Source: Fragilaria radians
Taxonomy: Eukaryota > Bacillariophyta > Fragilariophyceae > Fragilariales > Fragilariaceae
NCBI GenBank assembly: GCA_900642245.1
Contig: CAAAJI010000912.1
Location: 1 to 17,950, forward strand
Direction of reading: 5' to 3'
Length of the DNA: 17,950 nucleotides
Below the pieces are notes generated by a model that worked only from the letters and a program-made list of their open reading frames with translations, did no database searches and had not been told where the DNA came from. The position numbers and the translations under genes were made by a program. Positions 8,757 to 16,830 of this stretch are shown one piece after another. Within the stretch, counting starts at the first letter, position 1, and each line of letters starts with the position of its first letter.

Positions 8757-9063
8757 TCAGACATGATAATTTAAACTCTGCAGTTCATCCATCACTTCTT
8801 TGATCAAGCTTATTGGAAAGTACTCCTCATGAAGATGCCAGATATAAATGATAATGGGAAAACTATTCAGCACGTAAGTTTGAGGTTGAGAAAAATTAAA
8901 TAATCTATGTCTTTCAGACGACATCCGTTTCCTTGACGAGATGTACATATTTTTGATAAATTGGAAGAGAACTCCTCTTGGCAGTTCATAGTAAACCAGT
9001 TGGCATAAATCCCAGACTTCTTAAGTAAATGCTAGTCAATCAGAAGATCATAAGGATAAGGAT
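8757..9063 (-). pseudogene. Fragment 'Y', copy B
   Basis: The minus-strand C-terminal part reads HLHEEYFPISLIKEVMDELQ...NYHV then TGA (8759-8757). Copy C at 15620-15523 reads HPHEKYLPINLLEEVIEELQ...NSHV with the stop at the same place, so the end of a real protein is conserved. Upstream, 9063-8890 matches copy A (PYPYDLL...NWFTMN...RQGNGCRLK) but carries in-frame stops. It lies 5' of G and H on the same strand. I do not recognise the family. Confidence 0.5.
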
Positions 9064-9227
9064 ACATGGATGCGGAGGTTGATCTAATCTAGAAAGGAAA
9101 TGGATTAAAAAAGGGTGTAGACATGCAAGCAACTAAAATAGAATCACATTAAATGACTCAAGCAAAGATTATCAAGGAGAAACTGCATATCATCAAGCTG
9201 CTCAGGAGATTGGGATAAAGGGCAAAG

Positions 9228-9305
9228 AAACCAGGAGCAACATTAAGAGTTAAACTCACTGGAGACTTCGAAAGCTGCAAAGACAATATTGCTTTTGGTA
9301 ATTAG
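9228..9305 (+). pseudogene. Copia gag-pre-integrase relic
   Basis: The plus-strand frame KPGATLRVKLTGDFESCKD then NIAFGN and a TAG stop resembles the gag-pre-integrase segment of Copia polyproteins (pattern: A..LGIKLTG.FE.C.DCA.GK). It is correctly placed upstream of the RNase H relic at 10170, but only about 0.9 kb separates them where an intact element would have some 2-2.5 kb, so integrase and RT are largely gone or unrecognisable. Confidence 0.5.
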
Positions 9306-9699
9306 CGCTGAATCACTAGCTAATCTTTTTCATTGGACAACTGAATGATCTATCTGTAGGACCATGTTAACCCCTTGAGGACAGTTTTCTTTATCGTATC
9401 TTACTTAGCAATATCCTTTGACAATGGAATACGACATGCTGTCAACATCTCATTACTCTTATACATCTATAAGCTGGCAGTGGAAAATCGTCTCTATGGC
9501 TGAAGACGAGAACAAGGAACATAATCAACAAGAAAACTGTGACAAAGAGCATGTGATGGCCATCTGACTGGATGCTTTGTGGAGACAGGCAGTGAAAGAT
9601 ATTGAAAAGGAGCATTTGACTGAGCGTGATATTGTAGATCACCAAACCTGCGCCATTTCGTCTACAAACTGCTCATATCTTCAAAGCATGTTTAGTTGT
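9306..9699. other. Unassigned stretch inside Copia relic B
   Basis: The only sizeable frame starts at TTG 9577 on the plus strand and runs into segment Z (AVKDIEKEHLTERDIVDHQ...). It has no motif I recognise. Position suggests decayed integrase or RT sequence, but the peptide does not show DDE or YVDD residues. Confidence 0.35.
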
Positions 9700-9985
9700 T
9701 TATCTCATGGTCAAATGTTTCAGAGCAGGAAAAGTGAACCTGGTGACCTTTTGGAAGCATTAGACCAAGAAACCGTCAGATCTACCATTTGTGATCAACC
9801 CTCATTTTCGAAGACTAATTGTAATGAAGCACAATCTCCTCTTGACGGGTCAACATCCTCATATTAAGTCCAATGATATTCTATTCATTCCATGCAACAA
9901 AGAAATCTTGATAGAGTTTTGCCCCCCAACCTCAATAGTTGTAGGAGAACCATCATCATGTATTGATGGCGCAACAATGATGGCC
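9700..9985 (+). repeat. Repeated segment 'Z', copy B
   Basis: Partner of 6266-6490. The peptide continues longer here: HNLLLTGQHPH, LFIPCNKEILIEF, IVVGEPSSCIDGATMM, against LCIDG-like VDGSRM in copy A. Copy B carries about 45 extra bases between GACCAAGA and CACAATCTCC relative to copy A. Unrecognised; most likely part of the Copia-like element or of a gene captured next to it. Confidence 0.55.
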
Positions 9986-10139
9986 TAACCATGAAATAAT
10001 TCCTTACATTAAATATATTCTTGATAACAAAGCATTTTTCTTGAAAGTTAAGCTTGAATGAAAATGAAAATTAGAATATGAAGGTATGCTGTGATTGTGA
10101 CTGAGCTGGGGTTTTAGAAGCATGAAGAAGTGTTACATC

Positions 10140-10480
10140 TTTTTATTACCTACCATTTATCTGGAGTTTATGGGTCAAAAAGGAGTGACTCTTTCCAGGG
10201 ATGAGGCTGAGTATGTAGCCAAATCGGAGGCAGTAGTAAACTAAGTTCAAGTACTATTGCAGATATTGGTATGTAAGTCAAGGTCCCAGTCAGGGGGGAA
10301 GCGGTCAGCATTGTTGCATTGATACGTCTGAATGCGCATTGACTGGCGTTCAAAAACAAACATTTTAACCCGAGTTACAATTTCATTCGAAATATGTCAA
10401 AGAGGGATCCATTTTTTTTCAAGTCGAAGAAACTAACTCAGATATCGTCATGAAAAACATGAATCAGAAGGGAAAGAGAA
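10140..10480 (+). pseudogene. Copia RNase H relic, copy B
   Basis: The plus-strand peptide GVTLSRDEAEYVAKSEAVVN (ending at TAA 10242) is the central Copia RNase H motif (V.LS..EAEY.A.SEA..E), including its catalytic Glu in EAEY. After frame changes the C-terminal part is visible as NKHFNPSYNFIRN then YVKEGSIFFQ in the next frame (family: TKH.D.RYHFIR..V..G.I). Stops and at least two frame changes make it inactive. Confidence 0.65.
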
Positions 10481-10621
10481 GATACCTTAAGGACTTTTGT
10501 TGATACTGGTTTTCATGAACGGTTTGCAACAAGTAAGGAATTGAGAATATCCCTTTTGTTCAATCCAGAATAGGCTATTTGTTTAGGCTACAATTTTTCT
10601 TGTTATGATTTTTGTGTCTAT

Positions 10622-10765
10622 ACGGGTTCTTCATAACACATCAGTTGTCAGTCCAATTGTGTATTAGCCAACTCATTTCTATCAACCGTTTTAATCATTG
10701 CCTTGCGTTATTCACTTATTTCGCCAATTTATTCTTGCAAATAAGCTCTCAAAGTAATGCATCGT
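10622..10765 (+). repeat. LTR-like block, copy B
   Basis: Partner of 7030-7165: TTCATAACACATCAG, TATTAGCCAACTCATT, ATCAACCGTTTTAATCATTG, CTTGCGTTATTCAC, TTCTTGCAAATAAGCTCTCA in the same order. It follows a Copia RNase H relic, the place of a 3' LTR. Ends not defined. Confidence 0.5.
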
Positions 10766-11220
10766 TGATTCAAAAGCACATTTTGAACTGGCTAGAACAA
10801 TTTCACCCTATTGCATAATACTTCCTAATTCCTGTGAAGTTTAAGCCCTGCTTTGACGTACCTTGAGTTAAGTTCAGTAAGATAATATCTAACACTATAG
10901 GTTGTAAGCAATACAATCTAGCAATACTACAATAGGATACTAAGACTAAGAGATGTGTGGGTGTACCGATACTGGAGACATCCAAGTTATCGCTAGTACA
11001 CAGTAAATAATACTGGAAACAATATTCTTATATTTAATCATGTAAATTTAGAATAGGGTACATAGGTAACCAATCTTTCTATACTTTCCACTATTTCAAT
11101 TAAGGCATATTCTTATATGAATTTATTGATGCTTAATATTGCTTATAAATGAAGAAGATCATTCAATATCTTTTCAGAACCGTCATTAGGAATAACTACA
11201 GATTCCCAAGTAAAAAAGGG

Positions 11221-11300
11221 GAATCTATCAAGGTTCACGATTCATGAATCTAAGTCGTGAATCTAAGATCACAAAGCCTAGTGACTAAGTGTTGAATCTA
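11221..11300. repeat. GAATCTA repeat cluster with nested palindromes
   Basis: GAATCTA occurs at 11221, 11246, 11259 and 11294. GATTCATGAATC (11239-11250) is a perfect 12-bp palindrome, and TTCACGA (11234-11240) pairs with TCGTGAA (11255-11261) around it. This lies 150-230 bp upstream of the gag ATG, in the expected 5' LTR/leader of the element. Confidence 0.6.
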
Positions 11301-11391
11301 AAACGTAAGTTAGAGAGACTAGGTGGTAAATGGAAAGTTCACAAGAGATATAATGTAACTTTATTAGATCTTAATTTACAATTTGTATATA

Positions 11392-11410
11392 CTCTTAGAG
11401 CCGCTAAGAG
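11392..11410. repeat. 7-bp hairpin upstream of gag
   Basis: CTCTTAG (11392-11398) and CTAAGAG (11404-11410) form a perfect stem with a 5-nt loop, 37 bp before the gag start codon. It could be an R-region, leader or packaging-type structure of the Gypsy element, or chance. Confidence 0.5.
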
Positions 11411-11446
11411 CACTATGATCACATTCAGATTGTAACCGCTTGTACA

Positions 11447-12010
11447 ATGAGTAAGTTTTCCAAACACATGCTTCCAACATTGCGCAAGGACCCCTCAATC
11501 CCTTTTGTGTCCAAGTTGAAGAAGCCAAAGACAGAAGGTGCTGATTCGGACAAATGGGAGTCAATCAGATTTGAGTTCCTTGTTGATCCATCCAACCCTG
11601 TCACTCGATTTTCCAAGTAGAACGGATCATGAGTTGTTAGAACTATTAATTAAAGATGTAGGAATAGACTATATCTTTAGGCGCCATTAGGATGCAAAAG
11701 TATTACATGAGGAGATGCCTCTTCATGGGACCTAATGTTATGGTGCAACAATTTGTAGAAAGGCTCAATGAGCTTAACCACTATCTACTATTTTTCCTGA
11801 GGAATGCTCTACATCCCTCGCTCAAGATGAAATCATTGAGATTCTTGACCAGGCCAAGCCTCCAAACTGGCATGAGGCAATGATTTCAGCCAATATTGAT
11901 ATTTTTGAAATGGATTATGAAGCGGCAATTTCTTATTTCATAACACTTGAGAATCTGGACAAGATTCAACACACAAATGGACCAGCTCCGACAGTAGCAA
12001 TTGCAAAGGT
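11447..12010 (+). pseudogene. Gypsy gag remnant
   Basis: An ATG at 11447 opens a 57-codon frame (MSKFSKHMLPTLRKD..., ending at TAG 11618) containing DKWESIRFEFLVDPSNPVT, the typical front of diatom-type Gypsy gag (D.YE.IRFEFL.DP..P). A second part from 11692 reads KYYMRRCLFMGP, then VQQFVERLNELNHYLL, and after a frame change near 11800 PEECSTSLAQDEIIEILDQA, NIDIFEMDYEAAISYF and LENLDKIQHTNGP. No zinc knuckle is visible; that would lie in the deleted part. Confidence 0.75.
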
Positions 12011-12237
12011 AAAACAGCATACAGACCATAAGAATAATACCTTCAATGGGTTAAAGCTTCGGATTGTGTTTTATTCTGGCTTTTACTTTTAGAAGAATAT
12101 GGAGTATCATTTGAATACCTCCCGGGAAAGAAAAGTGTCGTAGCAGATGCGTTATCTAGACTAGACATTCATGACCTAAAGATTCAGGAAGAGGAAGTCT
12201 TAGCACTCCTATCTGAATCAGAATTTTGCAACATCAA
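12000..12237 (+). pseudogene. Gypsy RNase H C-terminal remnant
   Basis: Reads HTDHKNNTFNGLK, then one frame over ASDCVLFWLLLLEEYGVSF and EYLPGKKSVVADALSRL, which is the last third of Gypsy RNase H (pattern: YTDHK.L.......R..RW...L.E.....Y.PGK.N.VADALSR). It then continues into the linker DIHDLKIQEEEVLALL toward integrase. Confidence 0.8.
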
Positions 12238-13160
12238 ATTTCTATGCATACTGCCCTGATTTTTAAGGAGCAGATGAAAATCCAAGGACTCAGAGAGAAA
12301 TGGTTATCACAACCCCACTACTCTATACATTGCATAGAAGGCTATGAACACCTATGTCTTAAGGAAAATATATATATTCCTCAGTCTTTATATCAAAGAG
12401 TACTATCCTGGTATCATGAATACTTACTTCATCCATGACAGACTCGTTCCAAACAGACCATCAGAAACACCATGACATGGCCTGGTCTAATGCAAGATGT
12501 TGAGTGTTTCTGTTCCACTTGTCCAGTCTGTCAATTAACAAAGAAGGAACGCAAGAAATACAGTCTCTTGCCTCCCAAAATAGCAGAATCTGACCCCTGG
12601 GTCATGGTTTGTGTAGATCTATTGGGCCCTTTTACCAGAAAGAGACCACGTAAGACACACTCTCTGCTTGCTCTCACTATGATTGATCCAGCCACGGGAT
12701 GGTTTGAGATTGTCCAAGCTAATGCTAAAACGGATACTTTCATCCAGGATTTGTTTCATAATACCTGGTTGGCACATTATCCCTGTCCTCAATTTATTGT
12801 CTTTGACTATGGGGGCAAAATCAAACGCGAGTAAAGACAAATGTGAGAGAACTTTGGAATTAAAGCCACACCAACTACAAGTCATAATCCTCAAGCAAAT
12901 GCAATCATTGAGCGAGTCCACAAGGTGGTAAATAATGTGCTCAGATCATGAGACTTAGAGAAGGAAAATTTGGAGGAAGATAATCCTTTTGAGTACTCCA
13001 TCCAGTCTACTGCCTGGGCTATTAGAAGTACCTATCATACAACCCTACAGGCAACACCTTGTCAGTTGATGTTTGGCAGAGATATGATTCACAATATTGG
13101 ATTTAAGGCAAACTGGGACCAAATTCAAAAAGGAAAACAGGACATAATGAAAAAGTCCAA
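12238..13160 (+). pseudogene. Gypsy integrase remnant
   Basis: The HHCC zinc finger is visible as WYHEYLLHP, a stop at 12436, then FCSTCPVCQ. The catalytic core follows: first Asp in VMVCVDLLGPF (codon 12616), second in FIVFDYGG (codon 12805; the usual next residue N is Y here), and the Glu in NAIIERVHK (codon 12910). The frame stays the same from 12472 to about 13160 but is interrupted by stops at 12832, 12844 and 12949. WAIRSTYHTTLQATPCQLMF and GRDM are the usual end of the core. All three DDE residues survive, but the protein cannot be made in one piece. Confidence 0.85.
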
Positions 13161-13164
13161 AATA

Positions 13165-13360
13165 CAAAAGAAAACAAGAGTCGAATTCCTTATGAATATA
13201 AGGTTGGAGACCAAGTTTTACTAGAGACACCCGGAATACTTCTGAAGCTCTCAACACCTCGTACAGGACCATATCCAGTAACGTAGGTGTATAAAAATGG
13301 CACTTTCCAAATTCAAAAAGAATTGTATCCAAACGGGTAAAATATCTCTCCTTTCCAATA
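13165..13360 (+). pseudogene. Gypsy integrase C-terminal region
   Basis: After a frame change near 13165 the sequence reads KENKSRIPYEYKVGDQVLLE then TPGILLKLSTPRTGPYPVT, a stop at 13285, VYKNGTFQIQKE, and in a shifted frame VSKRVKYLSF. This is the GPY/F-type C-terminal module of Gypsy integrases (VGD.VL...P....KL..R..GP..V). No chromodomain is seen. Confidence 0.75.
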
Positions 13361-13619
13361 AAACCCTCAGAAAATAAGTTTGCAGAAAGAAGTTGCAGTA
13401 ACACACAGTTCATACCTTCCAAATCCATGAGTATTCTTATCTTTATCACAACAATTCTAGACAAGCTTACAATCACTATTTATATTGATTTAACGCCACA
13501 TAAGTTTGTGAGTACAATATGTGCTGCACATAGCATTTGCTATTGTAATCAGAACTTACAGAACAGATGTGAGCCATACAATGTTATTGCTAAGTTAGAC
13601 CACTATATATCGCCTTAAC
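13361..13619. other. Stretch downstream of Gypsy, no gene recognised
   Basis: Expected site of the polypurine tract and 3' LTR. I see no clear purine tract and no repeat of the sequence upstream of gag, so the 3' LTR is either lost or too diverged to spot by eye. Confidence 0.4.
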
Positions 13620-13740
13620 CCAAGCAATTTGTCTATTTGACAAATCTGAATCAAATTGAGACTCAATGCATTGCATGTTTGTGCTGATTTACAAATCGAT
13701 AACATAACTCTATCGACGTAAACTTTTTTAAATTGCTTGG
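13620..13740. repeat. 121-bp element bounded by 11-bp inverted repeats
   Basis: CCAAGCAATTT (13620-13630) and its exact reverse complement AAATTGCTTGG (13730-13740) bound a 121-bp segment. Inside are three smaller inverted repeats: ATTTGTC/GACAAAT (13627-13633, 13639-13645), ATTGAG/CTCAAT (13655-13660, 13662-13667) and TCGATA/TATCGA (13696-13701, 13711-13716), plus palindrome AATGCATT at 13665. No target-site duplication is obvious. It may be a miniature transposon-like element or a structured RNA or cruciform locus. Confidence 0.6.
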
Positions 13741-13981
13741 ATCATGCAAAACTCCAACTTATAATATCGTCATCACTCATTGCAAAAACAGTTCAGGACC
13801 ATATTTAAGTTTCACATTTCTGTTTCTCAAATCAAAGTAAGACTTGAAGAATTGAATCAAGAGATACATCTGCATCCTTTCATGAAAAGTATCTTTTCGA
13901 ATTAGATTGGTATATGGAAAAGTCAAGCAAGTTGGAAGGATTAAACTCAAGCAAGAATCTTCTTGATTACTAGTGATTCCT
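13741..13981. other. Unassigned AT-rich spacer
   Basis: No reading frame, repeat or motif that I can support before the start of cassette copy 2. Confidence 0.4.
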
Positions 13982-14327
13982 TAACGTTAGCAAAATCTAA
14001 GGTCTCATTTTCTTTGCAGATACAACTATAACTTCTATGCTTCTGTGATTTTCTACACCCTAGTAGTGTCACTTTCGAATCATAGCTTATGTGGCGATGT
14101 AGTTCATCTATCAGAATGGCCTATTTTCATCGTCATACATCATGCTTTCTTCGAAACGCTGCAATTATATCAGCTTAATACTTAGATTTCGACTCCTACA
14201 TATTTGATGGCACATTCACCCTTTTAGTGAAGTAAGCATGGCATTCTAGATGTACCTGATTTTGATTCCTAATTGATAATTGTTACACTATTCTAAATCA
14301 TATCGGGAATAACTTCCTCTTTATCCA

Positions 14328-14933
14328 TCAGCAGATTCTTTTTGATCTACTCTTTCTCTCTTTGTTTGCACGAGTACTTGAGTATTTTTCATAATATGCC
14401 TCGACCTCGTCCCGTAGCCCAAAATCATATGCCTGAGCCGCTGAGACTCTCGATATAAGGCGATACGCTAGTGAAATTGTAACTGGATCGAGTATCCCTA
14501 GCATCCTTTGATCTTGTTGTTCGGAAAGGACGATCGTCAACGCATATGATATTCGACGCCTTCGTTGATGAGCCTTTTCTCCGACACGGCATTCCAAACC
14601 ACGCTTACAATCGACATCGGTATCTATTTTGAGTTTTCCATCCTGTATCGACGCAGCGGTTCTTTTTTGCCGATGTTTGATATCCCTTAGTTCTCGTCTA
14701 TTGTACCATGATCGTTGATACTCTTCAGCAGTGAATTCATTCAAGTGAATTGTTTCACGTATAGCTACCATTCCGAAAAATGTTACTTGTCTGTTTTCTT
14801 GGTATCTCGATTCTCTGTTGTTTTTGGAATTATAAGTTGGAGCAAACAAATTATCTCTCAAGGATGATCCAGATTCAGCGACCAGAGAGTTGGTGCATTT
14901 ACATGGGTAAGAATACATCATGCTTGACTGCAT
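14328..14933 (-). CDS. G copy 2: uncharacterised diatom repeat-family protein (intact)
   Basis: Open frame of 201 codons from the ATG at 14933 (MQSSMMYSYPCKC), chosen because it aligns with the copy-1 start; the frame stays open further upstream (to 15065) but copy 1 does not support that extension. A variable N-terminus is followed by the conserved core HLNEFTAEEYQRSWYNRREL, DVDCKRGLECRVGE, HQRRRRISYALTIVLSEQ, ILDPVTISLAYR and AAQAYDFGLRDEVEAYYEKY, then a basic tail ERKSRSKRIC. The pattern belongs to a protein family that I know only from diatoms and that has no assigned function. It is strongly basic and charged with no signal peptide or membrane segment, so it is probably soluble and could bind nucleic acid or a partner (inference). 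Whether it is expressed cannot be seen. No intron is needed. Confidence 0.7.
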   Translation of the reverse strand: MQSSMMYSYPCKCTNSLVAESGSSLRDNLFAPTYNSKNNRESRYQENRQVTFFGMVAIRETIHLNEFTAEEYQRSWYNRRELRDIKHRQKRTAASIQDGKLKIDTDVDCKRGLECRVGEKAHQRRRRISYALTIVLSEQQDQRMLGILDPVTISLAYRLISRVSAAQAYDFGLRDEVEAYYEKYSSTRANKERKSRSKRIC

Positions 14934-15058
14934 TTTAGATTTGTGGTATTGTGTGATACCTGAAACTAAACATTTTGCTTCAAGTCGTGTTATGGAAACA
15001 TTACAATTCCAGACTAGAATGACCGAATAGCTGTTGAAGTTAAAAGATTTAAATAGAA

Positions 15059-15355
15059 TCAACATGATTTCATTAATGGGCTGATTTCTGACAAAGTATT
15101 ACGTTGGTCCTTCTTCACATATTGAGTACTAACTATACCTGTCACAAATGTTGGATGAGTTCTAATCGGAAAATTCACAAGCACACAATACGTGGAAAAG
15201 GGGAAAATCATATTTTCCTTCGAAACTCCTTTGGGATATTTAGAAAACAATCGGTTGGTATTCAGTTCACGCACGATTAGACGGGAAAACCAGAGAAAAA
15301 ATGACTGGTACGCTGTTGCCGACGTTGTGAAGAGTAATTGTGAATTTGTGACCAA
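15059..15355 (-). CDS. H copy 2: hypothetical short frame upstream of G
   Basis: A 98-codon open frame without an ATG at its left limit (it begins at TTG; the first ATG is within KENMIFPF). Its segments STYCVLVNFPIR, TFVTGIVSTQYVKKDQRN and TAYQSFF are shared with cassette copy 1. The frame ends 125 bp before the G start codon on the same strand. It could be an upstream exon of G, a uORF-type leader, or the remains of a separate gene. No family recognised. Confidence 0.35.
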   Translation of the reverse strand: MVTNSQLLFTTSATAYQSFFLWFSRLIVRELNTNRLFSKYPKGVSKENMIFPFSTYCVLVNFPIRTHPTFVTGIVSTQYVKKDQRNTLSEISPLMKSC

Positions 15356-15522
15356 TTTGCACCCCCATTGTCACTTTCGTGAAGTGGACTGGTCAAGAAA
15401 GCTTTCAAAGTGATGGGCTTGGAAAGATAGATTTATTCTTGCAATTAAAAAATCATATTATCTTCAAAACAAATATTTGTTTTATTTTATCTTCACATCT
15501 TTACGTAGGACTTCGATGATTA

Positions 15523-15620
15523 TCAAACATGAGAATTTACATCCTGCAGTTCCTCTATCACTTCTTCTAGCAAGTTTATTGGAAGGTACTTTTCATGAGG
15601 ATGTGAGGCATGATAAAAGA
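15523..15620 (-). pseudogene. Fragment 'Y', copy C (C-terminus only)
   Basis: Reads HPHEKYLPINLLEEVIEELQ then DVNSHV and TGA (15525-15523), matching copy B including the stop position. Upstream coding sequence is replaced by the Copia relic, so this is a truncated fragment. Confidence 0.5.
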
Positions 15621-15652
15621 GCAAAAATCAACTAGTTGTGAGGGAATCCTCA

Positions 15653-16130
15653 CTAAGGCACCATAAGGTACATTTGGAAATTACTGTTGTTTCCTACTCG
15701 AGCACGGATGAAGGCAAGAGCATAAGAGCAAGAAATTGGTGTACACTGCATATCAGACATAACAGCATCGCAAATGGAAAACGGAGCAACAATAAAAGTT
15801 ATATTTGAACGCATGCTTCTTGTCAATTTTTCAGCGACAGTGATTGATGTAAAAGGAACCTTTCTGAACGATAGATTCAGAGATGGAGAGGACCTGAACA
15901 TAGACGTACAGCAAGGGCTTCAAACAGTACTATCAAGGCAATTTAGTGCTGAAGTTGATGCAAACAATATACTGACATGAACAATTAGCAATGGTATTTT
16001 GGAGAGGTGTTAAATTTGCTCTAATTCTCTTAGCCTTTTCTTCTAGCTCATTATAAACAGTATTCCCGCTTCTTGAAATGGAAGAACCCATTTTACGTTA
16101 GTTTTATCCTACGTAATTGGAAAACTGCGT
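15653..16130 (+). pseudogene. Copia reverse transcriptase, N-terminal/palm remnant
   Basis: Across frames it reads RARMKARA*EQEIGVHC, then ENGATIKVIFERMLL, VIDVKGTFLNDRFRDGEDLN and IDVQQGLQ, the standard Copia RT run (RAR..ARGYEQ..G.HY; VD.KGAFL.G.F.DGE..Y..VPQGFE) with its first catalytic Asp in VID. QLAMVFWRG and, after a shift, RFLKWKN continue it (family: A..FWR.....; DPCLY.KW). The second catalytic motif YVDD was not found. Confidence 0.75.
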
Positions 16131-16830
16131 TCAGCAATAATCCATAGTAATATTCAAGAAAAGTATATGGGACAGGTATTGAAGAATGCATTTGTAAATA
16201 TCAAGTTAATGACAAGCAGTTGATGCATAGAAAATTGATAAAATAATGCACCATTAATCTCTAATTACTCTTCATTGTTTATTCAAATTCATGTAGTTAA
16301 TTCTACCTTCTTGTGAATCAACTTAAGTATCTTAGTCAAGGATAAAACGATTCAAGTCAAAGTAAAGTATTCGCCTTTTCACACATATCCGGCAATGCAT
16401 AAAGTGTATTTTAGATATTCTAGGATTCTCACCATGCTAATCCTGTAAGCTCCTTTCAGGCCTTTAATCATTATGCATGCTCAAATACCCGAAATCGGTG
16501 ACTATTTGATTTGTCTTTATCAAAAGTAATTGAAAGGTAATGAGACAATTCCTATTTTCGCAACGAAAGGAGTAAAACAAGTTCTGAATTTTTTCGACAC
16601 AAACGTTGAGATGGGATGGCATTGACATTCCAATGCAAACTTCAAATTCAAGTTTAATTGACTTAGATAAAATAAATGAAAATGATAGTAAATAGTGGAT
16701 ATTTTTGCAATAGAATCTTCAACAATGGACATTTTAGATGCTAAATACGAAAAGGCAGATTTAGATGCTTCTTATCTTAATTTATTTAGTCATTTACTCA
16801 CTAAACAAAAAGTTGATAGATTTTTTCAGT

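Larger units (their letters stand above)
7200..8850 (-). repeat. Duplicated Y-H-G cassette, copy 1
   Basis: A block of about 1.65 kb that aligns end to end with 13982-15615 in the same orientation. Similarity is highest in the G frame (31 differences in about 335 bases over its conserved part, counted by eye, roughly 91%) and lower, roughly 80% in the better flanks, outside it. Left flank shares TAGCAA, CACTTTCGAAT, GAATGGC.TATTTTCA and TCTAGATGTAC.. GATTTTGATTCCTAAT; right flank shares GTGAATTTGTGACCAATTTGC and CTGCAGTTC.TC.ATCACTTCTT. Confidence 0.8.
10766..11446. other. Unassigned AT-rich stretch before the Gypsy relic
   Basis: No gene recognised. It should contain whatever is left of the Gypsy 5' LTR and primer-binding site. 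I could not find a matching LTR after 13360, nor a convincing tRNA-complementary primer site. The palindrome and hairpin features below lie in it. Confidence 0.4.
11447..13360 (+). mobile_element. Degenerate Gypsy-type LTR retrotransposon, internally deleted
   Basis: Recognisable in order: gag, end of RNase H, integrase zinc finger and core, integrase C-terminal region. Protease and nearly all of RT are missing: gag runs straight into the TDHKN part of RNase H around 11990-12020. At least ten lesions are visible: frame changes near 11800, 12055, 12235 and 13165, stops at 11618, 12436, 12832, 12844, 12949 and 13285. The element is non-autonomous and old, though long stretches remain readable. 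LTRs were not found, so its outer borders are unknown. Confidence 0.85.
13982..15615 (-). repeat. Duplicated Y-H-G cassette, copy 2
   Basis: Partner of 7200-8850, same orientation, about 6.8 kb away. The G frame is intact here. The right end is cut shortly after the conserved C-terminus of Y, where Copia sequence begins (about 15650). Confidence 0.8.

Noticed and set aside
13620..13740. tRNA gene inside the inverted-repeat element
   Set aside because: The outer stem is 11 bp rather than 7, and there are no conserved GGTTC-AANCC T-arm or D-arm bases.
10766..13981. LTR pair flanking the Gypsy relic
   Set aside because: I compared the two flanks by eye and found no matching repeat, no TG...CA ends and no polypurine tract that I could defend.
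14934..15065. N-terminal extension of G copy 2 to 245 codons
   Set aside because: The homologous part of copy 1 has a stop and different spacing, while both copies share the downstream ATG at the aligned position.
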